This document shows positions 16,500 to 22,500 of a stretch of DNA of 24,018 bases, piece after piece (position 1 is the stretch's first letter; each line of letters opens with the position of its first letter). The notes under the pieces are model-generated. The model saw only the letters and a list, made by a program, of their open reading frames with translations, ran no database searches and was not told the origin of the DNA. Position numbers and translations under genes: made by a program. This DNA is from a virus, in IMG/VR virus record IMGVR_UViG_3300008117_006829, positions 1 through 24,018 of that record, one strand, 5' to 3'.

Positions 16500-17744
16500 T
16501 TATCCTTGTAAGTTTTGTTGATCAATAACTAGTTTCAATTGTTCTATTAAATCATTAGGATCCTGGGTGAATGAATATTCACTTTTAAGTTGTTCTAGCC
16601 CATCCCTATTAATAGCTACGGCATAACGGCGTTTGTTACCTTTAACGACAAATTTTAAATCATTTTCCTCTTTAATTTTAAATTTAAATCCTTTGTATGG
16701 AGGATAATCTAAACCAGTTGGTAAAAAGAAATTAGACAATGCTGTTAAATTATCTAATGATTTTCCGTCTAATTTTAAGCTAATTTCCTTTAATCTTTCT
16801 TTTAATTCTTTTATTCTATTAACCTCGTTTCCTAGTAATGTAGTAGCAATAGCTATAACAGTAGTTAATGCTGCTACTAATGCTAATAGTCTTGTTAATC
16901 TTGGTTGTAATTTTATTTGAACAGGAATTAAAAAAGGAAAAGGTAAGTTTATTATCACAATAAAACCAGCTATTATAGCTGAAATTGTAGCTAGAATTCT
17001 TGTTATTTTTTGTAAGGAATCTCTTAATTTTTCTAATTTTTTAGCACTATTGTTAATTAATGTAATAGCATTATTTCTTAAATTAGTAGCAATAATAACT
17101 GTTTGTTCATCTTTTACTTGTGTATCAATATAAACATTTACTTGATCTACTAAAAGTTCTAATTTTTTTCTTTGATTAATTATATTAAAAAATTGTTTAA
17201 TAAGCTGTAGAGCAATTACAGGTGCTAAACTTTTAGCTGTATTAGTAGCTACTTGTTTAGCTAAATCTATACTAGATTTTGTTTCATCACTTTGAGATTT
17301 CTTTCTTAATCCTTTTAATCTAGTTTTTAAAGCTTTTTGATTTTGTCTTATTTTAGTATAAGGATCATTTTGTATAGCATTTTTATCTTGTTGTATTTTT
17401 TCTCGCTGTACATTAATAGCTGCTATTTCTGCTCTATAGGCAACCTCAGCTGCAGCTTTAATATCGTTATACTGTTTTTCAGTAATTTGTTTTGAATTAT
17501 AATCCTTTTGAGCTTTTTCAACTGTTGCTTTTTGTGTTTCTCCTGCTTGTTGTTCTTTAATAGTTAATGCTTGTAATTCATTATCTAATTGACCTGTTTT
17601 AGATTGATTACCAACAATCAGTTTTTCTTTATTTTTATCTATAAGTTGAGATCCAAAAGTTTTAATGGCAGTAGCAGCTGATATTGTTTTTAAAATATCA
17701 GGCGATATAACAGGTGCTACATTTATTTTATTTTTATCTGCCAT
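16500..17744 (-). CDS. Tail/baseplate-associated protein with coiled coils and a hydrophobic hairpin
   Basis: The 414-residue protein is highly Lys/Gln/Ala/Ile-rich and mostly helical. A long charged coiled coil covers about 45-155 (LQALTIKEQQAGETQ, KQITEKQYNDIKAA). A second helical stretch at 165-245 follows, then two hydrophobic segments near 248-272 and 284-305 (ATISAIIAGFIVIINL; LLALVAALTTVIAIATTLLG), another short coiled coil, and a small C-terminal domain (DYPPYKGFKFKIKEENDLKF). Lying between the spike and gp25-like genes, it occupies the position of hub or tape-measure components. It is short for a myovirus tape measure, but the coiled coils and membrane-like hairpin fit a protein threaded through the tube and released into the host membrane. 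That role is inferred. It overlaps the spike gene by one base. Confidence 0.65.
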   Translation of the reverse strand: MADKNKINVAPVISPDILKTISAATAIKTFGSQLIDKNKEKLIVGNQSKTGQLDNELQALTIKEQQAGETQKATVEKAQKDYNSKQITEKQYNDIKAAAEVAYRAEIAAINVQREKIQQDKNAIQNDPYTKIRQNQKALKTRLKGLRKKSQSDETKSSIDLAKQVATNTAKSLAPVIALQLIKQFFNIINQRKKLELLVDQVNVYIDTQVKDEQTVIIATNLRNNAITLINNSAKKLEKLRDSLQKITRILATISAIIAGFIVIINLPFPFLIPVQIKLQPRLTRLLALVAALTTVIAIATTLLGNEVNRIKELKERLKEISLKLDGKSLDNLTALSNFFLPTGLDYPPYKGFKFKIKEENDLKFVVKGNKRRYAVAINRDGLEQLKSEYSFTQDPNDLIEQLKLVIDQQNLQG

Positions 17745-18916
17745 TATGATGTAAATACTTTTTGTGATGGAATTTTTTCTATTAAATCACACATGCGTTG
17801 AGCATCCTTAATTAATTCTTTACCAGCAGCATTTATTCCTAACATAGGAGCACCCTCAGGTACTCCAACAGCACTAGATAAATAACTAGCTAATTTAGTT
17901 AATGTTTGTTGTAAATGTTCAAATAAATTAGTTGTTTCGTACCCTAATAACACTGGTTGAGGGATATTATTACTATTATAAGGACCTAAAAATACTGAGT
18001 TTGAGTTTAAATGCACTCTTGTATCGGCATTTAAGTTAATAATATTTTTAGTATTTATTTCAACGTTAGTGGTAGCAAAAATCATTACTTCATCTTTTTT
18101 AGAGTTTAAAGTAACACGATCTGCATTTATAATAACTTGAGCATTAAAATAATCAGGTGCATTTAAAGGATTAGTTAAATTATTTAATACACCTGTTTTA
18201 TCAGTTTGTAAAGGTAATTTTTGAGTTGAGGTTAAATAAATAGAAGATGCATCTAAATTTATTTTTTCAACATGGTATTTTTCACCAGGTATATAAGCAA
18301 ATCCATTTGATAAAATAGTAATTGGACTATCATCTTTACCTATGCTACTCCATTCATTTAATTTACTAAATAAAGTTGTTGTAGTAGAAAACCTAATAGC
18401 ATTGCCTTGTCTACCTTGTAAAATATGATCACCTTCAAAAGGTAATAAAGTTTTAATTTGAGGATTTTCTACAAACGTAGCTCCTAAACTAGCATCTTTA
18501 TCTGCTGGTTGAGAATTTTGTTGTTGGTTACCATAGAGATTAATGGTACTAATATAATATTTTTGAACAGAGGTATTTGATACCTGAGAGGCAGGTGATG
18601 GTAAATCCTCTAAAAATACTAATTCACCTAATACTGGGTAGTATTGGAATTGAGGGTAAAGGGGTTTAGCAACTTTACAATTATTTAAAAAATTATTATC
18701 AACTGTTCCAGTAGTATCCTTTGCTTGATCATAATCAAGATAAAAAATAGTTCCTACTCCATTATAACCACCTGCTTTTTTAAACATTTCAGGTGTTGGA
18801 GTTCCATCAGTAGTAACAACCCCATAAACTCTACCTACTTGAGCTTTTTTAATAGCTGTAAAGTTATTTTTACCTATAGAAGATACAACAGCCGATAAAT
18901 TTTCTCTTACTCTCAT
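17744..18916 (-). CDS. Baseplate central spike protein, gp5/VgrG-like
   Basis: The 390-residue protein starts with an OB-fold-like region (AQVGRVYGVVTTDGTP, YPVLGELVFLEDLPSP) as in gp5/VgrG hub-spike proteins. A middle part reads GDHILQGRQGNAIRFST, a form seen in spike proteins before the needle. Residues about 260-315 form a row of short strands (INADRVTLNSKKDEVMIF, VEINTKNIINLNADTRVHLN) consistent with the intertwined beta-helix needle. A helical tail follows (LQQTLTKLASYLSSAVG). There is no lysozyme domain, unlike T4 gp5; the GH19 gene may supply that activity. It would puncture the outer membrane during contraction. Start and stop overlap the neighbouring genes by four bases and one base. 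Confidence 0.82.
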   Translation of the reverse strand: MRVRENLSAVVSSIGKNNFTAIKKAQVGRVYGVVTTDGTPTPEMFKKAGGYNGVGTIFYLDYDQAKDTTGTVDNNFLNNCKVAKPLYPQFQYYPVLGELVFLEDLPSPASQVSNTSVQKYYISTINLYGNQQQNSQPADKDASLGATFVENPQIKTLLPFEGDHILQGRQGNAIRFSTTTTLFSKLNEWSSIGKDDSPITILSNGFAYIPGEKYHVEKINLDASSIYLTSTQKLPLQTDKTGVLNNLTNPLNAPDYFNAQVIINADRVTLNSKKDEVMIFATTNVEINTKNIINLNADTRVHLNSNSVFLGPYNSNNIPQPVLLGYETTNLFEHLQQTLTKLASYLSSAVGVPEGAPMLGINAAGKELIKDAQRMCDLIEKIPSQKVFTS

Positions 18917-19302
18917 TTTGCTGCCTCAAGTTGCACTACAGGTGCTTGTTCAAGTAATTTTTGACCTTGTTCTTGTACTGATTTTTGTTCCTCTAATAAA
19001 GCATTAATTTCATCCATATTAATTAATTCGGTTCCACTACTTGCATTAATAGTTGCGGCACGTTGTGCAATAGCTGCCATCTTAATTAATTGTTCGTTGT
19101 TTTTTACATTAACATCAATTAAATCCTTAACGGTAGGCATTAACATTACTGCGGAACCTGCGTTAGATGTGGCCATTGGTTTCATAGTATCTATGAACTC
19201 TCCAATTTGCTTATCAATATCTTTATTATTTTTGTGTATTTTTTTAAACAAATCCGATAAGGACATGCCATCAAATACCTGTACGTCATCAAAATTAGCC
19301 AT
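18913..19302 (-). CDS. Hypothetical small tail-associated protein
   Basis: The 129-residue protein is predicted mostly helical, with an N-terminal MSLSDLFKKIHKNNKDIDKQIG segment (key feature: alternating Lys/Asp helix) and a Gln/Glu-rich C-terminal helix (LLEEQKSVQEQGQKLLEQ). No family is recognised. It is the first gene of the baseplate operon, overlaps the spike gene by four bases (ATGA) and follows the sigma-factor gene after 29 bases, with an ATATTTATTG element 13 bases before its ATG. Being so tightly coupled to the spike gene, it may be a hub chaperone or tail-completion factor; this is inference only. Confidence 0.65.
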   Translation of the reverse strand: MANFDDVQVFDGMSLSDLFKKIHKNNKDIDKQIGEFIDTMKPMATSNAGSAVMLMPTVKDLIDVNVKNNEQLIKMAAIAQRAATINASSGTELINMDEINALLEEQKSVQEQGQKLLEQAPVVQLEAAK

Positions 19303-19315
19303 AAAATGCGTTTAC

Positions 19316-19325
19316 CAATAAATAT
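19316..19325 (-). promoter_or_regulatory. ATATTTATTG motif, 13 bases before the baseplate operon
   Basis: The minus strand reads ATATTTATTG, then 13 bases to the ATG at 19302. The element and its spacing are identical to those before the endolysin gene. It sits directly downstream of the sigma-factor gene and at the head of the baseplate operon, the position where a late promoter is expected. Confidence 0.55.
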
Positions 19326-19331
19326 GAATAC

Positions 19332-20105
19332 TTAAATCTTTATATATCCGTGTTGATAATATTCATTATACAATTGAACATAAATGGTTTTAAGCTTTTT
19401 AATTATTTTAGTAATCTGAGGTGTTGATACGTCTGTTATTTCGCGTATATAAATGTATAATGCTTTTTTATTAAATATTTCCAATGTTTCACGTTTACGA
19501 AATAACTCAACAATAGCATCAGCGGTTTGAGCATCTTGTTTTTTAGGAAATAATCTATATATGTGAGTGTCAATATACTTAATATATTGATCCATAAAAC
19601 TTAATTCATCAAATGCATTTTCTATATTTTTATCGTTTTCATATAGTAACATTTGTTCATCATCAGATTCATCTACATCAGCTTTTTCTTGAAGCTTTTT
19701 GTAGTTGTTCTCATTATAAACAATTAGATAGCGTTTAGCAATAGTACCAAAGTAAGAAAATGCTTTACCCTTAGTTGGGTTGTATAGATGAAGTTTTTCA
19801 AGTAGAAATGTAATTACCTCATGTTTTAACTCCTCAATCGTATCAGTATCGGTATAATAGAATTTAAACGTATGAATAATATTTTCAGCTAATTTATAAA
19901 AGCCATATTCAATACGCTCGTTGTAAATACGATTACGTTCAATTTGATCGCTAGATGCTAAATATTCTACAATTGCATCTTCAGTGTCTTGAGTAAAGTA
20001 AATACGAGGTTCTTTTGGTTTGCGTTTACGCGGTTTACCTCGTTTAGTTAGTGCTAAAGTTTCATCAGCAAAGATGTCAGCACCATAATTATCGTAATAT
20101 GACAT
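19332..20105 (-). CDS. gp55: Late-transcription sigma factor, T4 gp55-like
   Basis: I chose the ATG at 20105 (257 residues), because 15 extra codons from 20150 would read through the promoter and inverted repeat. Residues 35-130 match the gp55 sigma-2-like domain: YFTQDTEDAIVEYL, then YGFYKLAENIIHTFKF, then HEVITFLLEKLHLYNP and KGKAFSYFGTIAKRYL, the last segments being diagnostic. A basic patch (KRGKPRKRKPKEPR, 21-34) precedes it. T4 gp55 has 185 residues; the extra C-terminal part here has a helix-turn-helix-like REITDVSTPQITKIIKKLK at 221-239, resembling sigma region 4. Known gp55 proteins direct host polymerase to late promoters together with the sliding clamp. The gene precedes the baseplate operon and should switch it on. 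Confidence 0.88.
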   Translation of the reverse strand: MSYYDNYGADIFADETLALTKRGKPRKRKPKEPRIYFTQDTEDAIVEYLASSDQIERNRIYNERIEYGFYKLAENIIHTFKFYYTDTDTIEELKHEVITFLLEKLHLYNPTKGKAFSYFGTIAKRYLIVYNENNYKKLQEKADVDESDDEQMLLYENDKNIENAFDELSFMDQYIKYIDTHIYRLFPKKQDAQTADAIVELFRKRETLEIFNKKALYIYIREITDVSTPQITKIIKKLKTIYVQLYNEYYQHGYIKI

Positions 20106-20106
20106 A

Positions 20107-20150
20107 GTGATTTTCCTAGTTTTACTCCCAATATAGTGAGAGAAAATCAC
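20107..20150 (-). repeat. 9-base inverted repeat over the sigma-factor promoter and leader
   Basis: GTGATTTTC (minus 20150-20142) and GAAAATCAC (20115-20107) are perfect inverted copies 26 bases apart. The left arm lies within the promoter spacer and the right arm ends one base before the sigma-factor ATG. As DNA it could be an operator; as RNA only the downstream arm would be transcribed from the predicted start, which favours the operator reading. Confidence 0.55.
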
Positions 20151-20159
20151 ATAACCAAA
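20128..20159 (-). promoter_or_regulatory. Bacteroidota-type promoter for the gp55-like gene
   Basis: On the minus strand TTTG (20159-20156) is followed by 20 bases and TATATTGG (20135-20128), one mismatch from TAnnTTTG. The -33 box begins at the stop codon of the preceding gene. A transcript would start about 13-16 bases before the ATG at 20105. This would let host polymerase make the late sigma factor before late transcription begins. Confidence 0.55.
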
Positions 20160-20435
20160 CTAGCCTCTAGTATTATTAAATTCATTAATGATGGTTTGTA
20201 TTTCCCTCAAATTTTGAAAGAAAGTACCTACTTCATCATCAGTTTGAAACGCACCTAAAGTATCTAATTCTTTAAGTTTTTCATTAGAGTTATTAATAAT
20301 AATACTAATAGCATCAATATATTGACGTTGTTGATCAACGGCTTTTTCTAGAGCATTATTACGTCTAATAATTAAAAATACTCCAATACCAATTAATTCA
20401 ACAACATGAATTCCTATTAACCAAAGCCACATCAT
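20160..20435 (-). CDS. Small membrane-anchored coiled-coil protein
   Basis: The 91-residue protein has one N-terminal transmembrane helix (WLWLIGIHVVELIGIGVFLI) followed by RR, so the rest should face the cytoplasm. Residues 28-60 form a predicted coiled coil (ALEKAVDQQRQYIDAISII) and the tail is helical. The product resembles a small inner-membrane regulator. Its start shares one base with the stop of the previous gene (TAATG), so the two are co-translated. Family not recognised. A spanin or holin-like role cannot be excluded, though the long charged cytoplasmic part argues against a simple holin. Confidence 0.65.
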   Translation of the reverse strand: MMWLWLIGIHVVELIGIGVFLIIRRNNALEKAVDQQRQYIDAISIIINNSNEKLKELDTLGAFQTDDEVGTFFQNLREIQTIINEFNNTRG

Positions 20436-20632
20436 TATTGAGCGAATTGTTGTGCAAAATCGTCTTGTTCTAAAGAAACGATTTCGTTAATTTTTTCAAT
20501 TTGTTCTTTTACTTGATCTAAAGATTCCAAAACTTGGTCTTGATCCATTCCTCTGTTCACTTGAAATTTAACCTTGTTGACAGTAGCGTCTAATTGGTTT
20601 AATTTATCAAGTACATTGTTTTTAAATTTCAT
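20435..20632 (-). CDS. Small coiled-coil protein
   Basis: The 65-residue protein is almost entirely a predicted coiled coil (KNNVLDKLNQLDATVNKVKF; DQVLESLDQVKEQIEKINEI) with an acidic end (SLEQDDFAQQFAQ). It is translationally coupled to the membrane-anchored coiled-coil protein that follows, so the pair may form a complex. It is the first gene after the terminator and the 176-base gap, with an ATATTTATAT element 13 bases before the ATG. Its function is not recognised. Confidence 0.65.
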   Translation of the reverse strand: MKFKNNVLDKLNQLDATVNKVKFQVNRGMDQDQVLESLDQVKEQIEKINEIVSLEQDDFAQQFAQ

Positions 20633-20645
20633 AATATATGTTTAT

Positions 20646-20655
20646 ATATAAATAT
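20646..20655 (-). promoter_or_regulatory. ATATTTATAT motif, 13 bases before the 20632 start
   Basis: The minus strand reads ATATTTATAT and then 13 bases to the ATG at 20632, the same spacing as at three other gene starts. The surrounding DNA is very AT-rich, so this copy alone would be weak evidence; its position makes it credible as part of the set. Confidence 0.45.
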
Positions 20656-20725
20656 ATGACAATTTGTGGTTCCCGCTACCTCTCACGTTTATTCCCGTTC
20701 CCTTATTCTCTCAAACCCCGTAGGA

Positions 20726-20757
20726 TAAAGTTACAAAAAATATTTTATACTTCCAAA
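20726..20757 (-). promoter_or_regulatory. Possible host-type promoter in the 20633-20808 gap
   Basis: The minus strand has TTTG (20757-20754), 20 bases, then TAACTTTA (20733-20726), one mismatch from the Bacteroidota -7 box TAnnTTTG. It lies just after the terminator of the upstream gene and would give a leader of about 85 bases for the 20632 gene. The leader is purine-rich (GAGAGGTAGCGGGAACC). Confidence 0.4.
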
Positions 20758-20761
20758 GAAA

Positions 20762-20787
20762 AAGGGTATCTTTTTCAAGACACCCTT
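20762..20787 (-). terminator. Rho-independent terminator after the 20809 gene
   Basis: On the minus strand AAGGGTGTCTT and AAGATACCCTT pair over 11 positions with one G-U wobble around a GAAA tetraloop, followed by TTTCTTT. It stands 21 bases past the stop of the 178-residue gene and separates the right arm from the sigma/baseplate region. Confidence 0.85.
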
Positions 20788-20808
20788 CTTAATATAAAGT
20801 TAAACTAA

Positions 20809-21345
20809 TTAAGCGTTCTGACCCATTCCACCACCTTTACCTGTTGTAGAGGTAGAAGTAGCAGCACCACCAGTAGATTTATCAAGAGCTTGTTTTAATC
20901 CTGGTACTTTGTTTGCTAATTTAGCAAGAGCAGCTACTACAGCTACTGGAATAGCAACACCAGCTTCAGCAGATCTGAAAAGATCTTGGATCATATCCAT
21001 AGTAGCAGGAATGTCAAGACCTTCATCCATTTTCTCTTTCTTATCTTCGTCTTTCATTTTTTTCTTTTCAGCTAATACAGCTTGTAATTCTTGGCGAACC
21101 ATTTCTTTTAATTCGCTCTTAGTTAATTTCTTTTTAGTTTCCATTTCTTTGATGGTATTAATTTTTGGTGATTGTTTTAAAATTGTTTTTACAGCTTCCA
21201 ACTGTTTTGGATCATCAACAGCTACCTCAAATGTTTTCTCTAGTTTATTATCTACCATTTGATCAGTATCTAAAGCAACACCTGCTTTTTCCATACGATT
21301 CAAAAACGCAGCTTTATCTTCGAGAGCAAATTTAAATGTAGCCAT
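20809..21345 (-). CDS. Hypothetical phage protein with Lys/Glu-rich coil and Gly-rich tail
   Basis: I chose the ATG at 21345 (178 residues, MATFKFALEDKAAFLNRMEK) because an 18-codon longer frame would run through the upstream ATATTTATTG element. The N-terminal 60 residues look like a small alpha/beta domain. A charged helix follows (KSELKEMVRQELQAVLAEKK; KMKDEDKKEKMDEG), then an Ala-rich hydrophobic segment (GVAIPVAVVAALAKLANKVP) and a flexible tail ending GKGGGMGQNA. The charged helix resembles the N-terminus of the protein at 16157-16486. The layout suggests a scaffold, core or DNA-associated virion protein, but the family is not recognised. It is followed by the strong terminator. Confidence 0.65.
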   Translation of the reverse strand: MATFKFALEDKAAFLNRMEKAGVALDTDQMVDNKLEKTFEVAVDDPKQLEAVKTILKQSPKINTIKEMETKKKLTKSELKEMVRQELQAVLAEKKKMKDEDKKEKMDEGLDIPATMDMIQDLFRSAEAGVAIPVAVVAALAKLANKVPGLKQALDKSTGGAATSTSTTGKGGGMGQNA

Positions 21346-21355
21346 CAATGTTTGA

Positions 21356-21365
21356 CAATAAATAT
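21356..21365 (-). promoter_or_regulatory. ATATTTATTG motif, 10 bases before the 21345 start
   Basis: The minus strand reads ATATTTATTG, identical to the elements before the endolysin gene and the 19302 gene, here 10 bases before the ATG. With the terminator at 20762-20787 it would bound a single-gene transcript. Confidence 0.5.
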
Positions 21366-21424
21366 ACACAAGATATAAAACCCATTCATAGCCTTGCACC
21401 TACCACCTCCACTACCAATATCCG

Positions 21425-21459
21425 TATATACGCTACTTATGATAGCCTTATATACGCTA
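21425..21459. repeat. Direct repeat TATATACGCTA, 24-base period
   Basis: TATATACGCTA occurs at 21425-21435 and 21449-21459 in the gap after the small membrane-protein gene, and TATATACGCT again at 22699-22708 beside the GC-rich gap. The first two copies repeat after 24 bases. They could be binding sites for a phage regulator. The left edge of the second copy overlaps a perfect minus-strand TATAAATA at 21465-21458. Confidence 0.45.
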
Positions 21460-21460
21460 T

Positions 21461-21646
21461 TTATAATATTTGCTTTAACATTTTCTCTCCAAAATGCAAT
21501 GCAGTTTTATAATGAAGATAGATAGAAACAACAGTAGAAATAATCGTAACGATTGGTATTAAAAAAAGCTCTATCAGCCTAATATTTGCAATATAAAGTA
21601 AAACATGCGCTAGCATCCAAAATACTAAGATAATTAATTTATTCAT
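21461..21646 (-). CDS. Small membrane protein, two predicted helices
   Basis: The 61-residue protein starts at the ATG at 21646, inside the end of the T5orf172 gene with an 8-base overlap; a longer frame back to 21787 would overlap that gene by about 150 bases and is rejected. It has two hydrophobic helices (LIILVFWMLAHVLLYIA; LFLIPIVTIISTVVSIYL) and a short basic tail (HFGEKMLKQIL). Size and layout are compatible with a class II holin or a membrane accessory protein, but no family is recognised. It is the third gene of a tightly overlapping set. Confidence 0.55.
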   Translation of the reverse strand: MNKLIILVFWMLAHVLLYIANIRLIELFLIPIVTIISTVVSIYLHYKTALHFGEKMLKQIL

Positions 21647-22136
21647 TTGTATAATAATTAGTTTGATATTTTTTACCCAGGCGTTCGATAAGAGTACGAG
21701 CATCATCAGATGATATATAAAATCCCTCACGCTTTTGATTAAGACGCGCACCAAGGCGCTCGAGTTCAGTGTGGATTTCGCGCTCAAGCATCAATCCATC
21801 GGGGCACTTATACACAAATACTGGGTACCATGGCGTAATAACGCCCGTAGCCATATTAATTTGACGCACTCTATCATATACTGTGTTGGTAGTATAGCCT
21901 ATTTTACATACACCTGGAATGGAGGGATTGCAGAGAACATAGACGTAATGGGGATTTTGGGGAGTGAGAGTAGGATCGACCCAGGCTGCGCCATAATACG
22001 TTACTTGCTCCCAACCTGGTTCATTAGGGATGGGAGTAAGTGTGATAGCAATAGCGGATTTCATATTGTATTTGAAATCTAGCTCGGGCACGAGCTTGCG
22101 ATATAGCTTTGCCTCCTCCTCCGTGATTAGTTTCAT
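21639..22136 (-). CDS. T5orf172/MUG113-type GIY-YIG protein
   Basis: The 165-residue protein has a GIY-YIG-like C-terminal domain: YVYVL at 64-68, CKIGYT at 77-82, Arg89 and Arg91 in DRVRQIN, TGV, then LEREIHTELERLGAR at 117-131 and REGFYI at 136-141. This order (YVYVL, KIGYT, R-x-x-x-N, E-x-x-IH, R-x-E-F-[FY]) is that of the T5orf172 (MUG113) domain, found in phage DNA-binding or nuclease proteins. The first 60 residues are a separate, unrecognised domain. Codon use is visibly more GC-rich than in the structural genes, suggesting recent acquisition. It starts 7 bases after the 59-residue protein. A role in cutting or binding DNA is likely; whether it is a homing enzyme, a defence-related nuclease or a regulator is open. 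Confidence 0.78.
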   Translation of the reverse strand: MKLITEEEAKLYRKLVPELDFKYNMKSAIAITLTPIPNEPGWEQVTYYGAAWVDPTLTPQNPHYVYVLCNPSIPGVCKIGYTTNTVYDRVRQINMATGVITPWYPVFVYKCPDGLMLEREIHTELERLGARLNQKREGFYISSDDARTLIERLGKKYQTNYYTNE

Positions 22137-22143
22137 AACCTAA

Positions 22144-22323
22144 TTATTTAGGTGGAAGATCGTTAGGGGACTTTGCCTGGACAACACTTCCACTAGCAAT
22201 TGCTTGAGTGTATTGTTCAAGCGTTAATCCATACTGGGATGCTTCGGATTGGCGTTGTTGCTGAATATATAGTTCAAATGCCTCTTTAGTTAATAACACG
22301 TTATCTTGTAGGTATTTTTTCAT
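22144..22323 (-). CDS. Small hypothetical protein, 59 residues
   Basis: The frame runs from the ATG at 22323 to TAA at 22146-22144. The product starts MKKYLQDNVLLTKEAFELYI and continues with a Gln-rich helix, a LTLEQYTQAIASG segment and a basic, proline-containing end (KSPNDLPPK). No family is recognised. It starts within the stop of the preceding membrane-protein gene (ATGA) and ends 7 bases before the T5orf172 gene, so it is part of one operon with them. The tight coupling supports it as a real gene despite its length. Confidence 0.6.
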   Translation of the reverse strand: MKKYLQDNVLLTKEAFELYIQQQRQSEASQYGLTLEQYTQAIASGSVVQAKSPNDLPPK

Positions 22324-22499
22324 TTACTTTCGATTATGTAAAGTACTAATTTGTATAACCAAATTATACCACCGATGGCAAATATTGGTATTAAAACGAG
22401 TTTTGATTGTTCTGGATATCTAAGTACAATGCTTACTATAAAGGATAGTCCTAATAGTATGAATAGTGTGTAGAAAGCTGCTTTTGTTTTGTTGTTCAT
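22320..22499 (-). CDS. Small membrane protein, 59 residues
   Basis: The frame runs from ATG at 22499 to TGA at 22322-22320. Two hydrophobic helices are clear: about 7-25 (AAFYTLFILLGLSFIVSIV) and about 34-55 (LVLIPIFAIGGIIWLYKLVL), separated by RYPEQSK. A short basic start (NNKTK) and end (ESK) suggest both termini on the cytoplasmic side. An ACATTTATTG element is 13 bases before the ATG and the stop overlaps the next start (ATGA). It heads the accessory operon 22499 to 21461. Family not recognised; a small holin-like or superinfection-exclusion membrane protein is possible. Confidence 0.6.
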   Translation of the reverse strand: MNNKTKAAFYTLFILLGLSFIVSIVLRYPEQSKLVLIPIFAIGGIIWLYKLVLYIIESK

Positions 22500-22500
22500 G

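Noticed and set aside
20909-21262. Plus-strand open frame of 117 residues rich in Ser, Phe and Thr
   Set aside because: It mirrors the Lys/Glu-rich codons of the opposite gene, so the frame is explained by antisense of AAA/GAA codons.
21458-21465. Perfect minus-strand TATAAATA as a T4-type late promoter
   Set aside because: It overlaps the stop of the membrane-protein gene and lies over 110 bases from the next ATG; a single copy in AT-rich DNA is expected by chance. It is kept only as a note under the repeat.
21461-21787. 108-residue version of the small membrane-protein gene
   Set aside because: The upstream 47 codons lie wholly inside the T5orf172 gene and add no hydrophobic or conserved segment. 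The ATG at 21646 gives a usual coupled overlap.
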